Counted from the stretch's first letter, positions 40,201-51,660 are shown. The stretch: DNA of 64,000 nt from Ischnura elegans (GCF_921293095.1 NC_060259.1:25737812-25801811); one strand, 5' to 3'. Program-made: numbers and translations. Notes: a model not told the origin generated them from the letters alone.

Positions 40201-41378
40201 CTCAAGTATTGAAGAATTACATTTTTATTTTACTTATTTATTCTTATTTAAATTAATTAGCTGCTCCATTATTTTCTTCTATATTTTTATGAAAAATTTC
40301 ATATACCGTAGGCCCCTCTGAGAACTGGGTTGGTAAAAAAGTTTATTTATACAATCCAATTTTAATCTTTTATGGAAGTAATTTCTGCTGTAAGTTGGTT
40401 TGGGATATTCCGCTGTTAAAAGAGGGGTAAATTCTTAATATTCCTATCCTCTCAACTGAATTGCCTCCTTTGATATAATATTATTATTATGCCTGTTACT
40501 CTCGTAGCTGGCTTTGAGGCATTTTTGTTTATATTCTTGCTCCTAAGTACCTTGCGTTTATTGTTTATGCTGGCTTTGAAAGTCCTGAAGAGCTAGGTGC
40601 TAATTTTACAACCGAGAAAAAGCTCTTTTGTAAGGACTATCTGTTAATAGAAACACAATATAAAATAAAAACGTATTCTTCGAGGCTGTGGACTGTTATA
40701 GCGGTTGCGCAAACGTTGCAAATTAATGTGACAAATTGGGCCTCACCTAAAAGCTTTTTTTCTTCATCCCGCGCTCATTAGTTGGAATTTAGTAGCGTGT
40801 CACGTTGCCTCCAATTTAAATTCACTATTATAGTTTTTAATATATATATCCAGTATAATATACACGCTGTTATATCGAATGCCATAAGTCGGTACGTCAT
40901 TTCAAATTTCGCTGTGGCAATTGCCGACTGTGTTCGGCGCTTGAACAGCCAGTGATTGTCTTTAAAGATATTTTTCTGGCATCTTTTTTCCAGATTTGTA
41001 AAGCGAATTTCTTAATACGCAATTTATGTTAAGTCCACGGCACTTAATGTGATACATTGAAGAGTATGTTCTTATCTATTTATCTTTGAAGAGGATTAAG
41101 TGAATAACGGTTGAAGTATCGGGAGGCATGGAGATTGGGAATCGGAAGACTTAGAACATCATAACCTGATACTAAAATATTTTTCCTTGCCGTCAGTGTA
41201 TTATATTTTTTTAATTGACCGATATGTGTATATGTTAACCCACCGATCTAAAATTGAGTATTTTGCCTTGTTTTGTTTTATTAATGTGTGTGGAAAGAAA
41301 GGGAATGCAGGTATGTTATACGTTGTTTGCCCTTGATGGTTGTTTGGTATAATTAACTGTTTATTTTTTCATCAACAG
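37210..41378. other. Non-coding DNA upstream of Tab2 coding exon
   Basis: This is probably Tab2 5' intron. It includes a pair of direct repeats near 37764 and 38937 and GC-richer stretches at 38380-38500 and 39000-39150. Minus-strand frames at 39128-39468 show no domain. The segment ends in a good 3' splice site, TTATTTTTTCATCAACAG, at 41361-41378. Confidence 0.45.
37764..38965. repeat. Direct repeats about 1.2 kb apart
   Basis: Positions 37764-37793 (core cctgcataattccaggtttt) and 38937-38965 (core cgtgcataattcccggttct) are diverged copies of one sequence in the same orientation. A third partial word, tcatgcataatttcaggga, sits at 38912-38930. They may mark the ends of an old element or two insertions of one family. 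No coding frame lies between them. Confidence 0.45.
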
Positions 41379-41463
41379 ATGGAATTTCCTTGACCGACTA
41401 CCAAAGAAGTATAGAAAATGTCTGGCAAAACCCTGATCAATTCAACAATGACGATAGACAAAC
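41379..41463 (+). other. Tab2: Tab2 5' leader in first coding exon, with two upstream ORFs
   Basis: The exon starts at 41379 after the acceptor CAACAG. The 85-nt leader before the main ATG contains uORF1, ATG at 41379 with stop after four codons (41379-41393), and uORF2, ATG at 41418 with A at -3, 17 codons, stop TGA at 41469-41471. uORF2 therefore overlaps the main start by eight bases in a different frame. uORF1 exists only if splicing uses this acceptor. Such an arrangement usually lowers main-ORF translation; this is inference. Confidence 0.7.
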
Positions 41464-41565
41464 ATGGCTGACCGTTCAAATTTTTTCATCATGCATCTGT
41501 TTCACGAGATGAAGCAGAGATTTCCAGCCATTCCTGACAGAGTCGTCAGCGAGTGCATTCGACAG
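41464..41565 (+). CDS. Tab2: TAK1-binding adaptor TAB2/TAB3 homologue, coding exon 1 (CUE domain, first half)
   Basis: TAB2/TAB3 proteins bind K63-linked ubiquitin and recruit and activate the TAK1 MAP3K in the cytoplasm in immune (IMD/NF-kB type) and JNK signalling. This 34-codon exon encodes the N-terminus and the first CUE helix. Residues 12-34 (LFHEMKQRFPAIPDR, then VVSECIRQ) match the family pattern of hydrophobic-x-x-[LM]-[KR]-x-[KR]-FP-x-[IV]-P-x-x-VV-x-x-C, with the FP motif at residues 20-21. The start is chosen because ACAAACATGG is a good insect initiation context and the frame is closed upstream by a TGA near 41431. The donor CAG|GTAAAT at 41565/41566 is phase 0 and joins cleanly to the exon at 45388, which continues the CUE domain. 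Confidence 0.85.
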
Positions 41566-41849
41566 GTAAATGAAATAAATTAACTTTCGGATAACATGAA
41601 AGAGTTTTGGGTTACACCCGAAACTAGATTTGGGTAAACCAATCATTCAGTGGCCAATTCCGCTCTAGCATTTGGGGTGAAGTGACGTAGTTGATGGATA
41701 CATTATTTATACTCGTGTTAATTGGTAAGATATCTCATGTTTGGTCGTGTTGTTCTATGGCTGTAACCTTCGGGTGCAATTTCGATTATGTCTCTCTCAA
41801 AGTTTTTTGTTAATCACCTTCAGGGGCAGCTTTTTATGTAAATTTTAGC

Positions 41850-41965
41850 ACGAAGTTCTAAATGAGGGATGATGTTGGGGCAGGTGGATCGGAATCCTGA
41901 AGAGATCTCGCGAGGATACACCATCGAATCCTGGCCCATAAGTCCGAGACTTTCCTACCATGCAG
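41850..41965 (-). mobile_element. Weak tRNA-like SINE relic
   Basis: The complement contains GGATTCGATGGTG, a degenerate B box, preceded by a stretch that could be an A-box region. No body match to the other SINE copies was seen. Confidence 0.2.
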
Positions 41966-42084
41966 ATTCGCTGTAAAATGCCATTGCGCGGTACAAAGCT
42001 TACGTGCAGGAGATGTCTACAATGTAGTAGTCGTTCTGGCTGTGCACTGGAGACGCACAATTTAGTCTGATGAATGTGTCTATA

Positions 42085-42675
42085 GTCTGTCCAATCCCGG
42101 AAGGCGGGTAAGAGAAGGCACCGCTTGAGAGCCCAGCACTAGCCGCGTACCCGCCTTCCGCCAAACAATAGCCAAGGTCTGGTCGACCGCGTGTACTCTA
42201 ATGAGTCTCGAATCGCACTCCTAAGTCCACACTGAAAAATTATGCCATAAAATTAAGCATAATTTGTTATTTTTATTACAGTTTTGATATCTACGTGTGA
42301 TTTCATGAAAAAAGAGTCTAAGCACGATTGAGTTTCGACTGTTTGTTATGTTACAGATAGTGGTTGCAAAATATTGTATTTTGATTTTCTTTAAAGTTTT
42401 TATTTTATAGTAACATAACTAATTAACATCACCCCGTCGTGTTTAGACTTTTTTTCACGAAATAACACGTAGAAATCAAAACTGTAATAAAAAATTACAA
42501 ATTACGCTCACTCTTATTTGATAATTTTTCAGAGCGGAGTGCGACTCATGATTCATTATAGCGCACTCGGTCGACCAGACCCCGGCTATTTTCCGGCGGA
42601 CGGCGGGTACGCGGCTAGTGTTGGGCTCTCAAGCGGTGCCCTAATCTCTTACCCGCCTTCCCGAATTGAACAGAC
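42085..42675. mobile_element. Foldback MITE with about 240-bp inverted arms
   Basis: The left arm (about 42085-42328) and right arm (about 42437-42675) are long diverged reverse complements. Both outer ends carry GTCTGT[CT]CAAT[CT]C, then GGAAGGCGGGTAAGAGA, GCACCGCTTGAGAGCCCA, CACTAGCCGCGTACCCGCC, GGTCTGGTCGACCG and TTACAGTTTTGAT in the same order. The spacer is about 108 bp. No transposase frame is present. I could not settle a target-site duplication, so the superfamily is open. The + strand frame at 42518-42829 runs through the right arm and is not a gene. Confidence 0.85.
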
Positions 42676-43104
42676 CGTCATGATCCCTCGGCCTCCTCTC
42701 TGCAGTTCTACCCATCGCCGTGGCGTGAGGCTGTCTGCCCTCGCCGAGTATTGTTACCTCAGGTGTCTTGTTTTTCCACTTGGTATCTGGTATACCACTG
42801 TAGAATATGCCATGTCTTACAAAGCCTAGCTTATCTATATTTTTCTTCAGTTTTCAGGATCAGTTTATGACCTCTCCCTATGACGTTATTAAGCGCACTT
42901 GCAGTTCGGAGCCTCTCGTATGGCTCTCATCGCCATCCCTCGGTACAAAACTGCTTTTCATTTAACGAGTTCTTTCATCTTATCTTTATTATCTCCATTA
43001 ATGTCTTAATTTCCCTGAGTTTGCGTTTTTTTCCAACGAGCTTCTTTCCTCTCTGCGGCTTCATCTTAAATTCTCCTTTGCGTTCCACTATTCTGAGAAA
43101 TTTA

Positions 43105-43292
43105 TTTATTTCCATTACCCCATAAACAGCACATTTACGGCCTTTACAATGGGGAATTAACAGTTAACATGAAGAACATTCACACACGCCAATGCCCTGG
43201 ATAAGTGTAACTTACCCTGGCGGGACTCGAACCCGCGACCTTCGGTTTGGCAGGCGAGGACTTTACCCCGCCGCCACCGAGGCCGGCCTGAG
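43105..43292 (-). mobile_element. tRNA-derived SINE, family 2
   Basis: On the minus strand a tRNA-like head (GTGGCGGCGGGGTAAAGTCC, then a clear B box GCGGGTTCGAGTCCCGCC, complement at 43219-43237) is followed by a body running to about 43105 (CTTATCCAGGGCATTGGCGT, later AATTCCCCATTGTAAAGGCC). A second head of the same family lies at 59985-60085. The pol III A/B boxes are promoter elements of the SINE, not a functional tRNA gene. Confidence 0.75.
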
Positions 43293-44964
43293 CTGATTTA
43301 GCTGATACAGTTTCTCTTAGCATTCTGTCTTGTACTGTTGCTAACCGAAACTATGGCTCAAAGCTTAATCTAACCAAGTGTTCATAGTAAGCTCAATATC
43401 ATGTTATTCCTTATCTCATTAGCATACAGACGAAATCTCTTATTGTGCGACTTTTAATCCTAGTATTAATTTTGTTATGACTACAGGATTTTATGCGTTC
43501 TTTCTTGCCATATTACTTTTCATATTGGCGCAGCTTGGATTCAGTTTCTGGTTCACATTGCACCCCATCAAAACTTTGAAATGAGTAGGGTTTATTTTTA
43601 CAAAGTGTATATATTTTTTGTGAGTATAGCTCGGGTTCAACTGGATCCTAAGGAAGCCTTTATGTATTTCTTTTTGGAATTGCCGCGTGTTATACTTATT
43701 TCACCCTTATTCTGAGCATGGATTCACAGTCCGTAGGAATACCTCCAACTTCGAATCATATCAAACTTGCAACCTCCAGCTCATATAAGCCCCATTAATT
43801 AGTATTCCCTTCGTAGCCCGTATTTCCTATTATCTTTGACACATAAAGGACAAAAGGTTAATGTAAGGGTTGACTCCTTTACCGTTGCTTTGTGTGTAGT
43901 GGCGTAATTCTATCATAGTTTAAACAGTTATCTTACAATCACCATTTTGCGATTTTATGAGATCAATAAGTTTCCCTATAATGCTATTCTGAAGGGATGG
44001 CAATTTTTTGTTGAGTTTTAATGATGAAGCACTGCGTTATTAATTTTCAAGTTCATTTATGATGTAATTTGTCGAAATAGGTTTCGAGGAATATCATTTT
44101 CCTCTATATGTGGAACATCGCTGGAAATATTTCCGGCGAATCACATTGATTTTTGCATGCTCGTTAGCGTTCTAGTTTTAATGAAATGCCAGTATAATTT
44201 CTTCGTTGAATCTTTCGCGGGTGATTACAGCTGTTGATGATGTTTTACGGGTGTTGCCCGCGTACTTCTTCGTTTTGTTGCCCGAAGTTTCGTGACCGTT
44301 GCTGGTCACTTTCTCTGAGGGAATGATGATAGTTTTTCGTGCAGGGCATTTATAAGGGTTCATAGAGGGAGGAAGGTAGGTTGAATGGGGGTAAAATGGG
44401 AGGGAAGTCGTAAATATTGTACGAAAACCCGTAAATCTCACCTTAAGAAACATGAGATGCGAAAAAGAAGTTGAATCGGCCTTGAAATAGGTTTCAGCTA
44501 TGTTTTAACTACCTATTATGGGCAAATAACATAACCTACTTTAAAGAGTACACCCCTTTTCAAAATTACATTAAATTCAAATGAAAACTTCTTTACTCCT
44601 TCCCCTTTCAACCACCTTCCCTCCATGTACCCTTATACTATTTTTAGCTTACTCTCTCTCATTATTTGACGCGTCGCTGGCGCAATCAAAGCTGTCCCGG
44701 TAAACCATGTTCATCTCAACCAGCCAGTTAACATTCCAATCATGATGGAGCGTATTTGTTTGTGCTGTGTGAGTAGCTTGTTATTTGTGTTAGCAGAAAC
44801 TGAAATATTTCGTTGTGAACAATGAGTCGTCCTCGTTATAAGTAGCAAGGGGATTAGTTTTCGTATTGGTTTTTCATCATTCAGCATCATCAGTCAACAA
44901 TCATTAGATTGTTAGGAGGCTTCCGCAGTGATATATTTTTTTGTTTTTTCCCGGCGAACAATTG

Positions 44965-45145
44965 CAGTGAAGTGTTCTCGGGTTTCGCACCGGGTCAGGT
45001 CCTCCATTTCTTCTTCCAACGTTTCGACGGACAACTCGCTCATCATCATCGGGGATTCAGGAATCCAATCATCAATCCTAAGATTAGTTGGACGCAGCTC
45101 TCCTTTCTTCTCCCCTATCCGTGTTCGTCATTATTGGTTTCAGTT
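44965..45145 (-). mobile_element. Penelope-like element fragment
   Basis: Read on the minus strand it contains CCCGATGATGATGAGCGAG, then TTGTCCGTCGAAACGTTGG and GACCTGACCCGGTGCGAAAC followed by CCGAGAAC. This series of words is typical of the terminal repeats of Penelope-like retroelements in arthropods, where the CTGATGA and GAAAC boxes belong to a hammerhead ribozyme. The first box is imperfect here (CCGATGA). It lies in the Tab2 intron, antisense to the gene. Confidence 0.45.
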
Positions 45146-45387
45146 CATATTTTGGGCATCACTTTTTCCACGTTCCGTTTTTATTGTTTTCTTACAATAT
45201 CATATTTTGTCAACTTTTTATTGCGATAAGTAAAGTACTAATGAATGGACTGTTAATTTAATAATATTAAGGTAATTTTATTCAATATTGTTAAGTTGGT
45301 GTGTACTGTTTTGCATTATTTATCCATTATACATTTAAGTATTATCCGTTGAATTTTCACTACCCGCATATTTTCTTCTTTTTTCAG

Positions 45388-47437
45388 AATTTTAACGACA
45401 AAAAAATATGTGAGGCAATACTGACGGTGAAAAATCGGAACTTCAGTCGTCGGCAATTTCCTTCAGCTCAAGCAGCGAACATGCTACCGGCCGCTGTTAA
45501 TGACGAAAGTACCGCCGTCGGCGCCAACGATACATCGACGACTGAGAGTGAAACAGAGTCTTCTCGTTGTGAAGACGATGCTTGTGCTACTAGCGAGACC
45601 GAGGAGACGGAATTCAGTGACTCTAGAGAGCCTCCAGACCCTAGTGTTATTGGTGTAAATGCAGCGATGCCGCCTGCTTCCTCACGGGCAGTTCCAGGTA
45701 CAGTTGCGTCTGATATCCCCGATGTTACGGATAACCTGTGTAGAGACCCAATCAAAATTTCTGATGTGCGCGACGTCCCCACTAGTTTTGGACCTCCCTT
45801 GTCATTGGAAGGCTGTGGCCGGGGTTTTGGAGGAGGATGCTGTTGTAGACACGGGGAAGAGTTAGAGTTGTTGAGACAGTACGGCGATAGTAGTGATATT
45901 GTGAGTATGGTGGAAGGTGTTATGCCTCTTCGAGGGGGTGACTCTGACTTCCTCAGCAGAAATGATGTGGCCTTCGACGTTTTAGGTGGTGGTGATGTGG
46001 CGAAGTTTGGACAAGGTGCTCCTCGTAAATTGTCGGCGGCTAATATTCCTCCACATACTAGTGCCTCTCTTCCTGGCGTTCGCTTGCCTGGAGTTGTACC
46101 TCCGCCGTCCTCTCAAGTGCCGAACATCGAAGACCTCACGTCCCACGCGTCCCTAATTAATCTTTCATCTCCTCCACCATCAGTGCCCTTCGTTGACCCT
46201 GGGTTCAATTATCCCAGCCACATCCCGGAAAACCGGCCACCTAAGGGTGCTGGTGGATCCAGTTACGTGCCTTCGGCTGACCATTTGCCTCATGGTGTTC
46301 CTCTATCTCCACCGTTCAAACCTCGACTGCACGACCAAAATATTGGTCAGTACGAGGATAGTTTTTTGGAAGAACCATCAATGACATCGCACGATGTGGA
46401 AGATTTTTCGTTCAACGTAAATTGTAGACTTAAAACTTCTGGAGTAGGCTCTCATTTTCTAGACGAAGAAGATGAGAGGAGAATGGAGTTGGGGAGCAAA
46501 GGAAAAACCTCGGCCTCCAGCACTGTTAAGCTCACCACAACGTCTCCTACCGCTCCTCCCCTAAGTCGTAAGCATGTCAGTCCTCAAGGTCTGCAACCCA
46601 CTCCGGTATTCGCGGGCCATAGACAATTTCGTAGTACCAAAGAATCGCCGACTTCGCCTGGCAGACCTGTCTCCCCCTCGAACTATGCCAATGCTACCGC
46701 TTCTCCTTCAGCATCTCAACTTATCGAGACGCCTGTGTCGTACACTTCAGTGAACCTTACGGTACGCCAGCCATCTTCGGACCCGCTACCACCAATTGAC
46801 ATACGATCGTCCGTCGGAGACTCCAGTGTCTATACGTCCTCTTGTTTTCCTCAACAATCATTCCAGTCCGAGCTCCAAATAAGAATCGGTGGGAGTGCTG
46901 GAATTTCTGGTGGCTCTGGATACGCACCAATGTCACCATCGTGGAAATCCCAACAAACAAGCCCGAAGAGCCAAACCGCGTGCCAGTCTCCCCCAGTGTC
47001 ACAGAGGCGACCCCACGACCACAGTCCTAGTCGCCTGGCTCCCGAGAGCCGTGGTGCTGGCTTTCGTCAGAATTCGCCCCAAACTTCGCGGAGAGAGAAC
47101 GTGGAAAGACCTAGATCCCTCTATGGCCCTTCTTCCTTAAAAACGCAAGCCCAGGTCTCTGGTTCTCTTCCTGACGTGTCGAAAGCACGCTCGTTTACTG
47201 GCGATCATGAGAAAGTGGCCGGACCAGGCGCTCGGAATACTGCTGTTCACTACCAGCCGGATGTTCGGAGTCGACCCCCAGCGTCTGTACCCTCCTCTCC
47301 AGCGACTGGATTGCCGCCTCCCGGCCCCTTACCCACTTCCAACTCTCCAAAGGAAAGGCCTCGTCACCCGGCCAATGCTTCTTCGTCTTTCGAAGGCCAT
47401 TCCCAGGCAACGTGCTCGGACGTATCTCGTTGCAAAG
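45388..47437 (+). CDS. Tab2: TAB2/TAB3 homologue, coding exon 2 (end of CUE domain and Ser/Pro-rich region)
   Basis: This exon gives residues 35-717 plus one base (donor AAAG|GTAAGC at 47437/47438, phase 1). The first residues, NFNDKKICEAILTVKNRNF, complete the CUE domain in the pattern of TAB2 (Q-N-x-N-x-x-x-C-x-A-[VI]-L). Next come an acidic Ser/Thr/Glu stretch (about residues 82-118), a Gly/Cys patch (C177, C185-C187), and a long disordered Ser/Pro region. Inside it, SVNLTVRQPSSDPLPPIDI (about 487-506) and SELQIRIGG (528-536) resemble conserved islands of animal TAB2/TAB3 proteins between the CUE domain and coiled coil. The expected C-terminal coiled coil (TAK1 binding) and NZF finger are missing, so the gene continues beyond this exon. 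The first internal ATG is at 45481 (residue 66). Overlapping frames on either strand are shadows. Confidence 0.85.
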
Positions 47438-50400
47438 GTAAGCACCATACCAATTCCTTTTCCATATGCATGTTTAATTAGCTTAAACTATCTTTTTGTT
47501 AAAAAATTTCTTAGAGGAGAGCTTATTACTCCAACTTTAAATTCATAGGGATCTCGAGGAGTGACGTAGATGGTTGTTGTAACACTTATGATTTTGAGAT
47601 TTGCATCAAAATAGAGATTAACTTAACCTCTGCCTGAGCTTATGTTATGTTCATGGTGACATTCAAGAAAGGGTGATTTTGTTTAGTACTAGTTTCTTCA
47701 GTATCGCTTTTAATATAAACTGTACCAGTGACAACAGAATATCGCAATTTTAAAGGATGTGCCACTGTTGGGGGAGTGAAATGTGGGTAAGAGTAAATTA
47801 AAGGATGAAGATGGGGTTGCAACGTCGAAATCGTTTCGATTTTTATATAATTGATCCTAAAATTACATCCAAATGTACCCCTATTATAGCAAACCTACGC
47901 GCAGCAGTACATTCCAGAGACATTTAGCAAGTTATAAGTGGAGTCGTGTATGTGTTCGACTCCTTGTTGTGGCAAACGATGCGCCACAGTTTAACTCATT
48001 TTTTGATTGTGTAGGTTTAGTGACCAGCGGTCGGTGGTAGTGAGACAAATCTTGTGGTAATTCTCTTCCTTAAGATGTAGGTAGCTCTGTTAATGTCCCA
48101 TGGATGTAATTTTTCTTTCAAAATAATTATTATACTCTTTCAAAAAGCTTCGTTATGTGACACAGACAGCTGACTTCCATTTTCGTAGTACTTTGGAAAT
48201 TTCGTTGTTTGCTGTTGGAAAATTTGCTTTCATTTGCACTTAAGTGAAGTTAAGAAAATAATTTCTTATAATACGTATGCGTGAAAGAATATGAATGCTA
48301 TTAACTGTATGTTTGAGGATCTATTTCTTGAATTTAGAAAAAAATGTTACTATGGGTCAACCTTTCGTTTACTTTCTCATTTTGCGTCATGAGTTTTTGG
48401 AAATGTCTCTCTTGTAATCGTTTTTCTAATTTAATCAGATAATGAGATATTTCAGGCACATTGCTGGTGGCAATGGTTGTGTATTTATCCACCTCGTTCA
48501 GGTTTTCCATTTCGTAGGTGTTTCTTCCTGATTTGTGAATAATGGACGGCTACGGCTATTGTGTGAATTTGTGAATAATACGGCTACGGTTGGCAACATA
48601 CATTCAGCACAAAGCATTCAATGATTTTCTTCATTGGGTACGGACGAACCTCTGTTAAGACTTCCAATCAACCGTCATTTTTCAAATTGTTTCTTTGAGT
48701 TTTTTAAAGTTAAGTTATTATGGAATAAATTACCCAAATATTTTCCTGGTGTAACTTTATTATATGTATTTGAAATTTCAATGAAAAGTTAACGAAGTTC
48801 ATGTTTTAACATGAAGATTGAATTCACATCTTTGGCTGGTTGATATCCATCCTAAAAACGATCATAAGTGTGCTTTTTTATTTTATGCTTTATTTGGAAC
48901 GGACAGAGTAAATTTACCTGCTGCGAAATTCAAATGAAGAAACATGCTCTTAAAAAATGGCGATGCCAGTAGCTACGGCCCGCCAAGTTCTTGCTTCCTG
49001 TTACTCCTATTTTTCCACAAATAGCGTGTCGAAGTAGCAATAATGTGCCTAATTTTTATGTATATGTCATAAAAAATTGTATAACATCATTTAATTGGAA
49101 CGAGAAATTAGGATGTTTTTGGACATCTTTGAAGGTTCTTTTTACCTGTTGGAAGACTAGCTGCAAAATTGTATATTCATATTGCTCTCATAGTGATCGA
49201 CAAAACAATAATTTACTTAGCCAGTTGGAGTATGAGGACTTGAGTGGGAATGATTATTCTGTTTGTAACGATTGAGTCTATCGGTTGCCGTGAAATCCGT
49301 AACAATGGAAAAATCTATGAATGCTTGTTTTATGTTGAAATTGTATGTACATATCGCCGTGGAAGTGTATGCGTCGTATTTTCTAGCATCATATGTTCCA
49401 ACTTTAATTTAGGTTTTATTGTCAAACACCACGGTCGCTGAGTTCAAAACCTACCATTAAGTGTGGCCTCCTACAGAAAGTGGCTACTACTTCCATGGTG
49501 TCTGTATATTGCCTTGCCGAATAGGACTTCACGCCGTTTGGCATGTACGTGTCAACAGTCATAGCCAGGTGTGAGGGGGAAGCCCAAGTATCGCTTGTTA
49601 TGAAACGGCAAATGGAAAGAGAAAAAGACTAGACGGTCACGCGCTAATGAATGGAAGGAAAGTCACACGTCAGGCGCATGCCAAGGCTAGTTTCCGTCCC
49701 GGTAAATGCGACAACGTAAATTATGTGGAGCTAACTCAATTCTCGCTAAGCTATAAAAATTGTGGCCTAAAGTCGTGGAAATGGCAGGGAAATAAAGTTG
49801 TGGTCAGGGGACACGACTCCAGCGGGGCAGGAAAAAGATGAAAATCATGGTTGAACGTCGCTGCATTTCAGCGGTGAGGTGTGCGTTCTGTTGGCATCCT
49901 TGCTGGCTTGACGCTACTCGACTTTAATAGATTAACTATTGCGAGGAGAATGGGTCTCTATTGTTATCGTTTTATTTATTTAAAAATGTATTTTCCCGTG
50001 CTTCAAAAACAATACAATTGGTCCAGGAATAGAAATAGCTATAGCCCAAGTAATAATGGCAGACACTTTATTGAGACATAAGCAAAAATAAAATTCAATG
50101 GTTTCACTGATAGTAAACCCATTTATAACGAAGTCCCGCATTTAACAAAGTAAAAGGCGTCGCCCGTCAAAGAAAGCCTTATAATGTATCTTGTTGCAAT
50201 TCGCCGTGAAAATCTCCTTGTACTGCTGATTTGTCATTGACTTAAAGTCAGTGAAATTGAAATGGGAAAGATGGTATGAACTCTACTTGCGTTTTTCACG
50301 TCGCATAGAGAAATATTAGGTGTGGATTTTCAGCGCCTTATCTCATGACATACATATATGCGGCTATTGACAATTTAATATTATTTTTGAAATCGAAAAT

Positions 50401-51410
50401 ATATTCATTAATTGTGACCACGTAAGTTCTGAAATTAAGACGAATTAATAAAACGAATTCGTTTCGATGCATCAAATGTGGGTTTTTGATGTCAGTTGAA
50501 TACTGTAATTCACATTTTTAATTGCCACTAATCGGTCATACCGTCATACCTTACGCTTCGGCCACTGGGGAGTTATGTGTTGACTAGTTGATGTAATTCT
50601 TCTGATAATTGGCCGGGAAATCTTACGGTATTTTTTTCATGTTTCATCGGTAGAATACTTAATAATAATATTTTTTTACTAATGCTGCCCGCGCTTGAGT
50701 TCCGAGACGGAGTTTGGAGGTAGCTATGGGAAGAGAATAAGCACAAAATTTTCGGGTATATCCCTTAATATATATTTTTTGTATTTCTCAGAGAAATCAT
50801 TGACCCTTGGGGAAGTATTTCGCGAAATACGGAGCAGATATCTCTCCCCTTATTGCCTGGGCGGGGAGCAGGTCGTAAATGTGTCATCTCCGGAGATTTG
50901 GCGTTTCATATAACCCTATTTTTACATTTATTTTTGGAAAAGGGTGAGAGAAGGGATAAATCTGGCGCAAAACGTGTGCTGAGAATCTTTATCTACTCCC
51001 CCAAAGAAGTTATTTAACTTGAAGGAAATCAAGGTTAAGGGCATTGACATATACTGTCTGAAAGCAATTGGAGCGTATATAAAACGTTGGCGAGAAGGGG
51101 TGTGATTCCTGTCGCCTTAAATTGCCGCATGGATCGTGGTTAACTTTTTGTTGGAACTTTGGAATAAGAGCGTGGCCAAATCAAATTAAGGTACCGTTGG
51201 AGTCCTCGATCACTCTATATGGTAAAGTCGCGGGGATGAACATTTGGCCGTAAATGACCTATAAAAACTTTTGATCCATATCTTTGTTTTTATCTATTTT
51301 TAATGTGCTTAGATATGTGCTCAAAGAAGGCCAAACTGTAAAAAAAATCTGGTTGTATGCTTAGTAAAATGTAAAGCAAATTTCGGAATGCACCTTAGTT
51401 ATAGGGCTGA
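47438..51410 (+). other. Tab2: Tab2 downstream intron, proximal part
   Basis: Begins with GTAAGC. AT-rich, without a recognisable exon encoding a coiled coil or zinc finger. Short frames (for example 48991-49275 and 49647-49841) have no family features and lack convincing splice sites in a compatible phase. Confidence 0.5.
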
Positions 51411-51417
51411 CATTTTA

Positions 51418-51660
51418 GGTAATTAGCACCGTGGGGGAAGTAATGGCGGAGAGATACCCGTTGTCAGCATTGGCCTTCCCTAAACGGAAAGCGTCAAGGT
51501 GAACGCAGTGTAGCGCCCCATTTAGCGCTGCATGGAAATTTGTGCTTGAATTGTCCTTCACGAGGCACTTAATCAGGGGTCGGGCTGTCTCAGGAAATTC
51601 TCTGACATCGGCGGGAATTGAGCGCGGACCCACTGGGTGGGAAGTCAGAACATTAGCTAC
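51418..51660 (-). mobile_element. tRNA-derived SINE, family 1
   Basis: On the minus strand: GGTAGCTAATGTTCTGACTT, then a B-box-like CGCGCTCAATTCCCGCC (complement about 51611-51627), AGAATTTCCTGAGAC, GCCTCGTGAAGGACAATTCA, AAGGCCAATGCTGACAACGG and TATCTCTCCGCCATTACTTCC. The same word order occurs on the + strand at 52704-52995 and, in part, at 12890-13090. Confidence 0.65.

Larger units (their letters stand above)
41566..45387 (+). other. Tab2: Tab2 intron, phase 0, 3.8 kb
   Basis: Bounded by GTAAAT (donor) and TTTTCTTCTTTTTTCAG (acceptor, 45371-45387). It separates the two halves of the CUE domain. It contains a long foldback element (42085-42675), a minus-strand SINE (43105-43292) and a Penelope-like fragment (44965-45145). 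The last 87 bases before the acceptor are open in the downstream frame, so intron retention would not immediately stop translation there. Minus-strand and + strand frames inside the intron show no domains. Confidence 0.8.

Noticed and set aside
42518..42829. 103-codon + strand frame
   Set aside because: Runs through the right arm of the foldback element; no protein features.
43219..43237. tRNA gene suggested by a perfect B box
   Set aside because: The head is attached to a SINE body and I could not draw a full cloverleaf with an anticodon stem, so it is a tRNA-derived SINE.
46757..47410. Several frames of 60-110 codons overlapping the large Tab2 exon on both strands
   Set aside because: Shadows of the 45388-47437 coding exon.
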